From Nakamurella endophytica (lineage in GTDB: Bacteria; Actinomycetota; Actinomycetes; Mycobacteriales; Nakamurellaceae), in assembly GCF_014646215.1 (NCBI RefSeq), contig NZ_BMNA01000003.1, positions 248,001 through 312,000 of the forward strand: a stretch of 64,000 nucleotides of DNA, written 5' to 3'. Every line of letters starts with the position of its first letter. Position 1 is the first letter of the stretch. Below are positions 8,502-16,875 of the stretch, piece after piece. The notes below the pieces were generated by a model, which was not told the DNA's origin, did no database searches, and saw nothing but the letters and a program-made list of their open reading frames with translations. Position numbers and translations under genes: made by a program.

Positions 8502-9469
8502 GCGGCCGCCAATCGGTCGAAGGCTGCGTCCAGGTCGGGGTTCGTGGCGCGGCGGCTGTCGTCGGCGTCGAACCAGTCGACGATCTGACGTGCGCCCTCG
8601 GAGAAGGTGATCGTGGGCTCGACGCCCGGCGAGAACTGGCGGAGCACCGCGGTGTCGAACAGCAGCGAGTGCCGGAAGTCGTCCGCCAGCACCACGTCCC
8701 AGGCGGGCCAGTGGCGTCCGATGGTCTCGCTCGAGCGGTGCACGAGCAGCGGGTCGCGCACTCCCGCGGCCAGCGCGAGCTCTTGGTGGATCTGGTCCCA
8801 GGTCAGTGACCGGGCCGGTACGACGTTGATCGACTCTCCCACCGCCTGCTGGTTGCCCAGGATCGGCAGCGCCGCTCTGGCGAGGTCGTCGGCATGCATC
8901 AACGTCCACAGCGACGTGCCGTCACCGTGCACGACGACCGGCCGGCCCGATCGCATCCGCTCGACGGCGGTCCAGCCGGCGAGCAGCGGCACCGTGGTGC
9001 GGTCGTAGGTGTGCGCCGGCCGCAGGATGGTCAACGGTAGACCGGTGCTGCGGTGACGGTCCTCCAGGAGGAGCTCGCAGGCCAGCTTGTTCCGCGCGTA
9101 GTCGAAGCGCGGCTGGTGACGTGGACTGCTCTCCCTGATCGGGAGTGTCGGGCTCGGCCGTTGGAACACCGAACAGGTGCTGACGAAGACGAACTGACCG
9201 GTCCGAGTGCCGACCACGTCGGCCACGGTGCTCACCTGGTCCGGGGTGAAACCGACCCAGTGCACGACGCAGTCGAAGGTCCGGTCCCCGACCAGCCGGC
9301 CGAGTGCCGTGGCGTCATGGACGTCGCCGCGCAGGAGTTCCGTCCCGGCCGGCAGCTCGCGACGGGGCTCGGCGCGGGTGACGACGGTGAGCTGGTCGCC
9401 GCGACCGCACAGGGCGGCAGCGACGGCGGACCCGATCATGCCGGCACCGCCGAGGAAGAGGACGCGCAC
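8498..9469 (-). CDS. NAD-dependent epimerase/dehydratase (extended SDR)
   Basis: A 323-residue extended short-chain dehydrogenase. It starts with the nucleotide-binding motif VLFLGGAGMIGSAVA and has the catalytic Y-x-x-x-K as YARNK near residue 127. Family members epimerise or oxidise nucleotide sugars or free sugars through a keto intermediate. ATG at 9469 is 2 nt after the stop of the upstream TIM-barrel gene's end and its own stop overlaps the amine oxidase start. In a catabolic operon it more likely acts on a free or phosphorylated sugar than on a nucleotide sugar; substrate unknown. Confidence 0.9.
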   Translation of the reverse strand: MRVLFLGGAGMIGSAVAAALCGRGDQLTVVTRAEPRRELPAGTELLRGDVHDATALGRLVGDRTFDCVVHWVGFTPDQVSTVADVVGTRTGQFVFVSTCSVFQRPSPTLPIRESSPRHQPRFDYARNKLACELLLEDRHRSTGLPLTILRPAHTYDRTTVPLLAGWTAVERMRSGRPVVVHGDGTSLWTLMHADDLARAALPILGNQQAVGESINVVPARSLTWDQIHQELALAAGVRDPLLVHRSSETIGRHWPAWDVVLADDFRHSLLFDTAVLRQFSPGVEPTITFSEGARQIVDWFDADDSRRATNPDLDAAFDRLAAA

Positions 9470-9471
9470 GG

Positions 9472-10281
9472 CTACGACACCTCCTCGGAGGACCGGCGCT
9501 GGGCGGTCAGGTACTCGAAGCTCCGACGGGCACCGTCGAACGGATCACCCGGCAGGTCGTCCAGCTCGATCAGATGCCAGACGGCGGCAGGATTGGCGGC
9601 GAGTGCGCGCCGCCAGTCGATGTCGCCCTCACCGATGGGCACCTGGACCGTGGCGCCGGAGGACTCGCGACGGCTGTCGCGCAGGTGGACGAATCGCAGT
9701 CGGTCACCGAGACGGCCGGCCACCTCGGCAGGATCGGCGCCACCGCGCCGCGCCCAGTACATGTCCAGCTCGACGACGACCCGGGGGTCGAGGGCCTCGA
9801 GCAGGATGTCGTACGCCTGCCGTCCGTCGAACACGTTGCTGAACTCGGCAGAATGGTTGTGGTAGGCGATCTGCATCCCGCGGTCGGCGGATCGCTGGGC
9901 AGCCTCGTTCACCCGCTCGACCCCGGCGAGGATGAGGGCCGGGCTGTCGAACTCCTCCGGTTCCATGCTCCACACCAGCGTGCCGGCGCCGAGTTCCGCG
10001 CTCTCGTCCAGGAGCCGGTCGGCGTCCGCGCCCGCCGGGAACGGCGTGTGCGAGCTGGTGAGTTCGAGTCCTGCCCGGGCCAGTTCGCTCCGCAGCCGAG
10101 CGGCCGGATAGTGCTCGAGCAGGCCGTAGGTCTCCATGCCGCTGAACCCGATCTCGGCCGTGCGCGCCAGGGCGCCGGGCAGGTCGGCCAGCAGCTGCGG
10201 GAGCACCGTGTACGCCATCAGACCCAGGCGTGGCGCCGTCCTCGGTGTCACCGGGACCATCTGCGACTGCGGTGTGGTCAT
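9472..10281 (-). CDS. Xylose-isomerase-like TIM-barrel sugar isomerase/epimerase
   Basis: A 269-residue TIM-barrel protein, third member of the paralogous group with those at 5803 and 54360. Shared landmarks are the start LGLMAYTVLPQL, the metal region AYHNHSAEF, LDMYWARRGGADP and LRFVHLRD. ATG at 10281 overlaps the ThuA-like gene stop (ATGA); an upstream start at 10344 would intrude into that gene and is not needed. It probably binds a divalent metal and isomerises, epimerises or cleaves a keto sugar. Two such paralogues in one operon suggest two successive steps or two related substrates. Confidence 0.9.
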   Translation of the reverse strand: MTTPQSQMVPVTPRTAPRLGLMAYTVLPQLLADLPGALARTAEIGFSGMETYGLLEHYPAARLRSELARAGLELTSSHTPFPAGADADRLLDESAELGAGTLVWSMEPEEFDSPALILAGVERVNEAAQRSADRGMQIAYHNHSAEFSNVFDGRQAYDILLEALDPRVVVELDMYWARRGGADPAEVAGRLGDRLRFVHLRDSRRESSGATVQVPIGEGDIDWRRALAANPAAVWHLIELDDLPGDPFDGARRSFEYLTAQRRSSEEVS

Positions 10282-10970
10282 CGCAGACCCGCTGCCCACT
10301 GCAGGCTCTGCTGCACCAACCGGATGAACGGTGGCTCCCCCCACGCCCGGAGATCGTGTCCGGACGCAAGGTAGACGACGCGGCCCGCGCCGTAGTGCCG
10401 GGCGTACAGCACCGGGATCACCACGCCGTCGTCGCGGGTCCGCTCGGCGAGCACCTCGTGGTCGTCGTCGGAGAACTCGAACTCGTAGAACTCGTCGAAG
10501 AGCTCGAAGTCCGACACCCCGTCGGTGATGGGGTGGCGAGTGACGACCGCGACCTTCTGATGTCCCTCGTGGTGCCCCGGCCCGTGCGAGAGGTACCGGT
10601 TGCCGAGCAGGTCGAAGAACGGGCGGAACGATTCGTCGAGTCCCCCGTCGGCCGTCGTGCCGAGGACGTTGGACGAGTGGATCGCGACGAGGCCGGCGCC
10701 CGACCGGACGCGATCCGCCAGTGCCGCCTGTTGTGCCGCGGAGAACTCCCCCCCGGCCTTGTAGACACAGAACACGTCCTGGGCCGCCGTCAGCGGGTGC
10801 GGGTCGAGGAACCGCTGCATACCGATGGCGGCCCGGGCGACGAAGCCGGCATCGGCAGCCAGCCTGGTCAGGTACGGTGCGGCGCTCAGCAGGTCGTGAT
10901 GGATGTCGTCACCACTGACCAGCACCATCGCGCGCGGGCTCGTCGTGGGTGAGGTGATGGTCACGGTCAT
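10278..10970 (-). CDS. ThuA-like protein (trehalose-utilisation domain)
   Basis: A 230-residue protein of the ThuA superfamily (class-I glutamine-amidotransferase-like fold), recognised by SGDDIHHDLL, the GAGLVAIHSS strand, the GPGHHEGHQKV loop and the GRVVYLASGHDLRAW C-terminus. ThuA works with the Gfo/Idh protein ThuB in the 3-keto route for trehalose-type disaccharides, probably acting on the 3-keto glycoside or 3-keto glucose. The gene overlaps the binding-protein stop by one base (TGATG) and the next gene by ATGA. Its presence supports a keto-glycoside step in this operon, although the molecular function of most ThuA relatives is unproven. Confidence 0.88.
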   Translation of the reverse strand: MTVTITSPTTSPRAMVLVSGDDIHHDLLSAAPYLTRLAADAGFVARAAIGMQRFLDPHPLTAAQDVFCVYKAGGEFSAAQQAALADRVRSGAGLVAIHSSNVLGTTADGGLDESFRPFFDLLGNRYLSHGPGHHEGHQKVAVVTRHPITDGVSDFELFDEFYEFEFSDDDHEVLAERTRDDGVVIPVLYARHYGAGRVVYLASGHDLRAWGEPPFIRLVQQSLQWAAGLR

Positions 10971-12643
10971 CAGCTACCGGTGACCGGGGTGAGCTGGAGC
11001 GCCACGACCTCGCTGGGATTGGCGGTCCAGTAGGGGTTGTCGGTGGTGGGGAACCCGGTGACCTTGCTGTCGTTCCAGTCGCCGTAGCCCTGGTAGTAGC
11101 TCAGGATCAGCCACGGCATGCCGTCGACGAAGCGTCCCTGCAGACCCTCGACCGCGGCGTTGCGCTGGTCGTCGGTGCTGGCGTTCTCGTAGTCGGCGAA
11201 GTACTTGGCGGTCTGCGGGTCGTTCCAACGCTCGATGTTCTGTTTGGTCTGGTCCACGGTGCCCACCGGGACCGAGTACTTGGGGTTCATCCAGGCGTTG
11301 TAGAGCCCGTACACGGTGGTGTACTCGTCGATCGGGTACCCGATCGTGGCCTGGTACTGGCCCTTGGTCGTGATCGGGTCGATCGCGTCGACCGACACTC
11401 CGTTCACGTCGACCTTCATCCCCGCCTGCTTCAGGTTGGCCTGGATGACCTGGGCGGCTGCGATCTGTTCGGTGTAGGCGGACGGGATGGTGATCGTGAA
11501 CTCGAGGGGTTTGCCGCCCTTGGCGTAGTAGCCGTCGGACCCCATCGTGTAGCCGTCGGCCTCCAGCAGCTTCTTGGCGCCGGCGACGTCGTAGGTGTAG
11601 GTGGAGCTCTTGTACTTGTCCGCGATGACGGACTGGAACAGCGGCAAGGGCAGGCCCGTCATGCTCGTCGCGGCGGGACGGTTGGCCGAGTCGGCCACCT
11701 GCTTGCGGTTGATCGCCATGCTGGTCGCCTTGCGCACCTGCAGGTCGTCGAAGGGTGCCGCGGCGTTGTTGGTGATCAGCCCGTCCGATCCGATGACCGG
11801 CCAGAAGTACTTGTTGTGCGGGCTCTTGCTGGCGAACGACTGATCGACGTTGGCGATGTAGGCGCTGGACCAGTCGACATCACCCTGGAGCAGCGCGGAC
11901 AGCACCGCGGCGTTGTCCTTGTAGCTGATCACCCGGATGCCGCCGATCTTGGGCAGGCCGGCCTGCCAGTAGTTCGGGTTCTTCACCATGGTGTAGCTCT
12001 GCGGGCTGAACTGCGCCTTGTCGAGGGTGAACGGGCCGGTGCCGATCGGGTCCGGATCGTTGTACTTGGTCAGGTCGCCCTGCTTCGAATAGATGTGCTG
12101 CGGGACGATCTCGGTGTTGACGGTCTTCGGGAAGGCCGGGCGGCCGTTCGCCTTGAAGGTCATCACGACCGTGGAGTCGCCTTGGGCCGTCACCGTCTGG
12201 AACTCGAGGCCGTTGAGGTTCAACGCGGGCGTCTGCTTGAGGAGGTTGTAGGTGTAGACCACGTCCGCACTGGAGAACGGTTGCCCGTCGGACCACTTCA
12301 CCCCGGTCTGCAGCTGCAGGGTCAAGGTCTTGCTGTCCGAGGACCAGGTCCAGCTCTTGGCCAACCAGGGCTTGTAGTCCTCGGCCTTGATCTTGTTCAC
12401 CTGCACGAGCGGCTCGTAGATCATGAAGCGGTTGGCCTGCGTGCCGCTCGTGGGCAGGTACGGGTTGAAGACGTCCTGCAGGTCTCCGCCGGAGATGGCG
12501 GTGTTGACGATCAGTCCGGCGCCCCCGCCGGTCCCGGTCGTCGTGGTGCTGCCGCTGCCCTCGTCGGAGCAGGCAGCAACGGTCACGGCGAGCACGGTGG
12601 CGGTCAGAGCGCCGAGCAGGCGTACGCGGGTGCGTGGGATCAT
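10970..12643 (-). CDS. ABC transporter substrate-binding lipoprotein, family 5 (dipeptide/oligosaccharide type)
   Basis: A 557-residue extracellular solute-binding protein. The first 25 residues form a lipoprotein signal (basic start, hydrophobic stretch, lipobox ending AAC at residue 25), followed by a Ser/Thr/Gly-rich linker. Internal SBP_bac_5 features include the KPWLAKSW and VKWSDGQPFSSADV segments. Family 5 proteins bind peptides, nickel, or in several actinobacteria oligosaccharides and glycosides. It overlaps the ATPase gene by ATGA and is the only receptor for the importer encoded immediately upstream. A substrate combining sugar and amine would fit both the transporter class and the enzymes, but this is inference. 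Confidence 0.93.
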   Translation of the reverse strand: MIPRTRVRLLGALTATVLAVTVAACSDEGSGSTTTTGTGGGAGLIVNTAISGGDLQDVFNPYLPTSGTQANRFMIYEPLVQVNKIKAEDYKPWLAKSWTWSSDSKTLTLQLQTGVKWSDGQPFSSADVVYTYNLLKQTPALNLNGLEFQTVTAQGDSTVVMTFKANGRPAFPKTVNTEIVPQHIYSKQGDLTKYNDPDPIGTGPFTLDKAQFSPQSYTMVKNPNYWQAGLPKIGGIRVISYKDNAAVLSALLQGDVDWSSAYIANVDQSFASKSPHNKYFWPVIGSDGLITNNAAAPFDDLQVRKATSMAINRKQVADSANRPAATSMTGLPLPLFQSVIADKYKSSTYTYDVAGAKKLLEADGYTMGSDGYYAKGGKPLEFTITIPSAYTEQIAAAQVIQANLKQAGMKVDVNGVSVDAIDPITTKGQYQATIGYPIDEYTTVYGLYNAWMNPKYSVPVGTVDQTKQNIERWNDPQTAKYFADYENASTDDQRNAAVEGLQGRFVDGMPWLILSYYQGYGDWNDSKVTGFPTTDNPYWTANPSEVVALQLTPVTGS

Positions 12644-13809
12644 GACCGAAGTCCTTTCTTGCCGTCCGACGGCAAGGTCGGTGAGGCCTGGGAGGTCTGG
12701 GTGTGCTGCGCGCCGGTCGGGGCCGGCGCCTGGACTGCAGGACCGGCGACGGCCGGATCCGGGTCGTTCAACGGTGTTGCAGCGAGACGGGCGGTCCCCG
12801 CCGGCGTTTCGTGCAGCCAGCAGCGGGACCAGTGGGCCTGCCCGGTGGGGAAGACCGGCGGTGGGGTCGTGCGGCACTTGTCCATGACGAACGGGCAGCG
12901 CGGGTGGAAACGACAGCCGGTGGGCGGGTCGGCCAGGTTGGGCGGAGCGCCGGCGTCCCGCAACGGGCCGGATGCCGCCGGCCGGTCCGGATCGGGGGCG
13001 GCGGAGATCAGGAGACGGGTGTACGGGTGCGTCGGGTGCTGGGTGATCTCCTCCGCCGATCCGCCCTCGACCAGTTCGCCGGCGTACATCACGGCAGCCA
13101 CCTCGGCGAAGTAGCGCGCCGAGGCTATGTCGTGCGTGATGTACAGCAGAGCGATGTTCCGCTCGGCCGCCAGTCGAGCCAGCAGGTTCAGCACGCCCAG
13201 CCGGATCGACACGTCGAGCATGGAGACCGGTTCGTCCGCCAGGATCACCGACGGGCTCGCGGTCAGCGCGCGAGCGATGGACAGCCGTTGCCGCTGCCCG
13301 CCGGACAGCTCGTGCGGGTACCGGTCGACGTACTGCCGCGCCGGGGTCAGGTTGACCTCGGCCAGCACCTGTCCGACGCGTTCCTCGACCTGGTGCGGTG
13401 TCAGCTCGGGGGAGTGGATCCGGACGGCGCGGCGAAGTTGATAGCCCATGGTGTGGACCGGATTGAACGAGGCGAAGGGGTCCTGCAGGATCAACTGCAC
13501 CCGCGCGACGTACCGGCGCAGTTCCTTGTTCCCGCGGACCGACACCGGTGCGCCGTCGAGCTCGATCGAGCCGGCGGTGGGCCTCTGGAGCTGGGCGAGC
13601 AATCGAGCGACGGTCGACTTGCCCGACCCCGACTCGCCGATGATCGCGGTGACCTGGCCGGCGAACAGGTCCAGGTCGACGTCGTCGACCGCGTTGAGCG
13701 TGCGTCTGCGACCGAACAGCCCGCCCCGGAGGGTGAAGTTCTTGGTCAGACCGCGCGCTCGCAGCACCGGCGTCACCGCGCTGTCGACCGTCGTGCCGAG
13801 GGCGGTCAT
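12640..13809 (-). CDS. ABC transporter ATPase (OppF/DppF type)
   Basis: A 389-residue ATP-binding subunit with Walker A GESGSGKST (Lys about residue 64), Q-loop QLILQDPFASF, signature LSGGQRQR, Walker B VILADEP and the switch His in YITHD. The C-terminal oligopeptide-transporter domain has the expected Cys-containing CRFHPRCPF segment, which in OppF-type ATPases can carry an iron-sulfur cluster. ATG at 13809 overlaps the stop of the fused permease-ATPase. In Walker-B/D-loop it reads DEPVSMLD rather than the usual DEPTSALD, a mild variation. It powers the importer together with the ATPase half of the fusion protein. Confidence 0.94.
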   Translation of the reverse strand: MTALGTTVDSAVTPVLRARGLTKNFTLRGGLFGRRRTLNAVDDVDLDLFAGQVTAIIGESGSGKSTVARLLAQLQRPTAGSIELDGAPVSVRGNKELRRYVARVQLILQDPFASFNPVHTMGYQLRRAVRIHSPELTPHQVEERVGQVLAEVNLTPARQYVDRYPHELSGGQRQRLSIARALTASPSVILADEPVSMLDVSIRLGVLNLLARLAAERNIALLYITHDIASARYFAEVAAVMYAGELVEGGSAEEITQHPTHPYTRLLISAAPDPDRPAASGPLRDAGAPPNLADPPTGCRFHPRCPFVMDKCRTTPPPVFPTGQAHWSRCWLHETPAGTARLAATPLNDPDPAVAGPAVQAPAPTGAQHTQTSQASPTLPSDGKKGLRS

Positions 13810-15866
13810 ACCTGCACCTTCTCCGGGATCCCGGTGCTTCCGGTGCCGGACCTGCCGGCATCGGCGCCGTCGTAGAGCAGGCAGGCCACCTGGCGTCGCC
13901 CGGCGACGTCCTCCGACCCGCCGGTCGGCGCGAGCAGCAGCAGCGGCGGTTCCACGACCGGGCAACGGTCGAAGGCTCTGGGACAGCGCGGACGGAAGGA
14001 GCATCCGCTCGGCAGGGCACCGAGGTCCGGTGGGGCTCCGGCGATCCCGGTCAGGACGCGCTTCGCTCCGGAGAGCGTGGGGAACGAGGCGAGGAGCCCC
14101 TGGCTGTAGGGGTGCAGGGGGCGGGCGTAGAAGTGCTTGGCCGGAGCCTCTTCGACGACCCGTCCGGCGTACATGACGGCGATCCGGTCCGACAGCTCGA
14201 TGAGCATCGACAGGTCGTGGGTGATGAAGATGACGGCGAAGTGGAGCCGATCCTTGAGCGAGACGATGCGCTGCAGGATCTGTCGCTGGGTGACGACGTC
14301 GAGCGCCGTCGTGGGTTCGTCCATGACGATGACGTCCGGGTCCAACGTCAGGGCGATGGCGATCATCACCCGCTGCCGCATGCCACCGGAGAGCTCGTGC
14401 GGGTAGGCCGCGGAGCGCTGCGGGTCGATGCCCACCAGCTCGAGCAGCTCGCGCACCCTGGCCGACCGGGCCCCGGCACCCATCGCCGGCCGGTGTGCCT
14501 GGAGGGCGTCGTCGATCTGGACACCGATGCGGAGCAGCGGGTTCAGTGCGTTCATCGCGGACTGCAGGACGATCGACATCTCCTCCCAGCGGAACGCGGT
14601 GAGCGCCTTGCCGGACAGGGTCAGCAGGTCCGTGCGACTGCCGTCGGGGTGGGTGTAGAGCAGCTGCCCGCCGGTGATCCGGGCCGGGGGTTGGTGCAGC
14701 CGGGTGATCGCGTAGGCCAGGGTCGACTTGCCGGACCCGGACTCACCGGCGATGCCGAGAACCTCGCCCCGGCGCAGTTGCAGCGACACGTCGTCGACCG
14801 CGCGGATCGGGTCGCCTCCGGTCTGGTACTCCACCGTCAGGTTCCGGATCTCCAGCACCACGTCACCGTGGGTCGGGCTGCTGGCCCCGGTGTCGTCGCT
14901 CTCCGCCTCGTCCGACGGCAACCGGCGTGCCATCGGCTTGTTGCGGGCGTTCTTGGTTGCGATGTGCGCCGACCGCAGTCGTGGGTTGATGAACTCGTCG
15001 ATGCCGAAGTTGATCAGGGACAGCGCGGTGCCGACGAGCGCGATGCACAGTCCGGGTGGCACGAACCACCACCAGGCACCGTAGTTCAACGCCGCGCTGT
15101 TCTGCGCCCAGTAGAGCATGCCGCCCCAGGACCACTGGGTGACGTCCGTCAGCCCGAGGAAGGCCAGCGAGGCCTGGGTCAGGATGGCACCGATCACCGT
15201 GGACAGGAAGGTGGCCGCGACGATCGCCGTCTGATTGGGCAGGATCTCGCGGAAGATGATCCGCCAGGTGCTCTCGCCACTGGCGCGGGCCGCTTCGACG
15301 AAATCCCGTTTCCGCAGCGACAGGGTCTGGGCGCGCAGCACCCGAGCACCCCATGCCCAGGACGTCAGCGAGATCACGATGATGATCGCCAACGATCCGG
15401 CCTCCGGCAGCGCACCGGTCAGGATGACCACCAGAGGCAGGCTCGGGATCACCAGGAAGATGTTGGAGAGCAGCGAGAGCAGCTCGTCGGACAGTCCCCC
15501 GAGATAGCCCGCGGCCAGGCCGATCAGCAACGACAACACGGTGGCCAGCGCGGCGGCGACGAAGCCCGTCAGCAGGGAGATCCGGGAACCGTCGATCAGC
15601 TGGGCGAGGACGTCCTGCCCGGTGTGGGTGGTGCCCAGCAGGTGCGCACCGGACGGCGGCGACAGGACGTCGTCACTGACCGCCGAGGGATCCGTCCGGA
15701 CGAACACCGGGCCCAGCAGGGCCATCAGGACGAACAGGACCATCAGCACCACGCCGGTGAGGGTGCGCGCCGACCGGAACCCCCGGAGCCACCCGAACCG
15801 ACTGGCGGGCCGATCCTCCTGTCCGGTGGTGCCGGACTCGACGTCGGCCAACAGGTTGGTCGTCAT
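13806..15866 (-). CDS. Fused ABC permease-ATPase (OppC/DppC + OppD/DppD)
   Basis: A single 686-codon frame joins two proteins that are normally separate. Residues about 35-310 form a DppC-type permease with six hydrophobic segments and an EAA-type loop (VEAARASGES). A charged linker of about 30 residues (Ser/Asp/Glu-rich) follows, then an OppD-type ATPase from about residue 340: Walker A GESGSGKST with Lys 380, signature LSGGMRQR, Walker B VIVMDEP, switch FITHD, and the C-terminal Cys-containing CSFRPRCP. No stop or frameshift lies between the halves. Similar fusions are known in some actinobacterial peptide/sugar importers. The partner permease is encoded 1 nt upstream. Confidence 0.94.
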   Translation of the reverse strand: MTTNLLADVESGTTGQEDRPASRFGWLRGFRSARTLTGVVLMVLFVLMALLGPVFVRTDPSAVSDDVLSPPSGAHLLGTTHTGQDVLAQLIDGSRISLLTGFVAAALATVLSLLIGLAAGYLGGLSDELLSLLSNIFLVIPSLPLVVILTGALPEAGSLAIIIVISLTSWAWGARVLRAQTLSLRKRDFVEAARASGESTWRIIFREILPNQTAIVAATFLSTVIGAILTQASLAFLGLTDVTQWSWGGMLYWAQNSAALNYGAWWWFVPPGLCIALVGTALSLINFGIDEFINPRLRSAHIATKNARNKPMARRLPSDEAESDDTGASSPTHGDVVLEIRNLTVEYQTGGDPIRAVDDVSLQLRRGEVLGIAGESGSGKSTLAYAITRLHQPPARITGGQLLYTHPDGSRTDLLTLSGKALTAFRWEEMSIVLQSAMNALNPLLRIGVQIDDALQAHRPAMGAGARSARVRELLELVGIDPQRSAAYPHELSGGMRQRVMIAIALTLDPDVIVMDEPTTALDVVTQRQILQRIVSLKDRLHFAVIFITHDLSMLIELSDRIAVMYAGRVVEEAPAKHFYARPLHPYSQGLLASFPTLSGAKRVLTGIAGAPPDLGALPSGCSFRPRCPRAFDRCPVVEPPLLLLAPTGGSEDVAGRRQVACLLYDGADAGRSGTGSTGIPEKVQV

Positions 15867-15867
15867 C

Positions 15868-16845
15868 TCACACCGCCACCCTGGTCCGCGGGTCGAGCAG
15901 CACGTAGGCCAGGTCAGCCAGCAGGTTGGCGGCCAGCACGGTCATGGTGATCACGAAGAAGATTCCTTGCATCAACGGGTAGTCCTGGCCCTGGACCGCT
16001 TGGAAGAGCGAATATCCGATCCCGGGGTAGTTGAAGACGACCTCGGTGATGATGGATCCGCCGACGATGAACCCGAGCGACAGCGCGAAGCCGGCCAGCG
16101 AGGGCAACAGCGCGTTCCGCGCCGCGTAGGTGGTCATGATCCGGCCCCTGGACAGGCCTTTCGCCCGTGCGAGCAGGACGTAGTCCTCGGCCAGCGTCGT
16201 CACCATCATGTTGCGCATGCCGAGCAGCCAGTAGCCGATCGACGACACCACGATCGCCAGCGCCGGCAGGGCGGCGTGCTCGACGACCGAGGTGAGGAAG
16301 CTGCCGTTCCACCCGGGCCGCAGACCCGGTCGGTAGCCACCGGACAGCGGGAACCAGTGCATCTGCAGCGCGAAGAAATACACCACGATCAGGGCGAACC
16401 AGAAGTAGGGAATGGATGTCAGGAATGTGGTGACCGGGATGAACCCATCCACCCACGTGCCTCGCCGCCACCCGACCACGACGCCGAGCGCGGTCCCGAT
16501 GACGAACGACAGGACGGTGCAGACGCCGATCAGGCCGAGCGTCCAGGGCAGCCCCTGCCCGAGGATCGTCGCCACGGGCGTCGGGTAGGACGTGAAGGAC
16601 ACACCGAGATCGCCGTGCAGCAACCGCCCCCAGTACTGCAGGTACTGCGCGAAGATGTTGTTGCTGGTCTGTCCGAAAAGGGCGCGCAGCGCGAACACGG
16701 CCTCCGGTCCGAGCTGTCCGCGGAACCGATCGAGCATCCGGGAGACCGGATCGCCCGGGATCAGTCGGGGCAGCAGGAAGTTCAACGTGATGGCCGCCCA
16801 CGCCGTGAGCACGTAGAACAGCGCGCGCCGCGAGAAAGCCCTCAT
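15868..16845 (-). CDS. ABC transporter permease (OppB/DppB type)
   Basis: A 325-residue inner-membrane permease with the usual N-terminal membrane segment (LFYVLTAWAAITLNFLLP), the conserved PGDP motif after it, a long periplasmic loop with LLHGDLGVSF, and five further helices in the C-terminal half including an EAA-like loop (YVLLARAKGLS). Length and layout match the DppB family. It precedes the fused DppC-DppD gene by one base and follows the first Gfo/Idh gene by 30 nt. It pairs with the permease half of the fusion to make the transmembrane channel of the importer. Confidence 0.94.
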   Translation of the reverse strand: MRAFSRRALFYVLTAWAAITLNFLLPRLIPGDPVSRMLDRFRGQLGPEAVFALRALFGQTSNNIFAQYLQYWGRLLHGDLGVSFTSYPTPVATILGQGLPWTLGLIGVCTVLSFVIGTALGVVVGWRRGTWVDGFIPVTTFLTSIPYFWFALIVVYFFALQMHWFPLSGGYRPGLRPGWNGSFLTSVVEHAALPALAIVVSSIGYWLLGMRNMMVTTLAEDYVLLARAKGLSRGRIMTTYAARNALLPSLAGFALSLGFIVGGSIITEVVFNYPGIGYSLFQAVQGQDYPLMQGIFFVITMTVLAANLLADLAYVLLDPRTRVAV

Positions 16846-16875
16846 CGGGCTCTGCCGACCCGGGGACGCCGGCGG

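Noticed and set aside
8502..8909. In-frame extension of the amine oxidase gene upstream of 8501
   Set aside because: It runs through the coding region of the NAD-dependent epimerase on the same strand, lacks homology-like character, and ATG 8501 overlaps the epimerase stop.
12644..14020. Very long frame joining the binding protein at 10970-12643 to sequence up to 14020
   Set aside because: The upstream part is Arg/Pro/Gly-rich out-of-frame reading of the ATPase gene; the lipoprotein signal starts cleanly at 12643.
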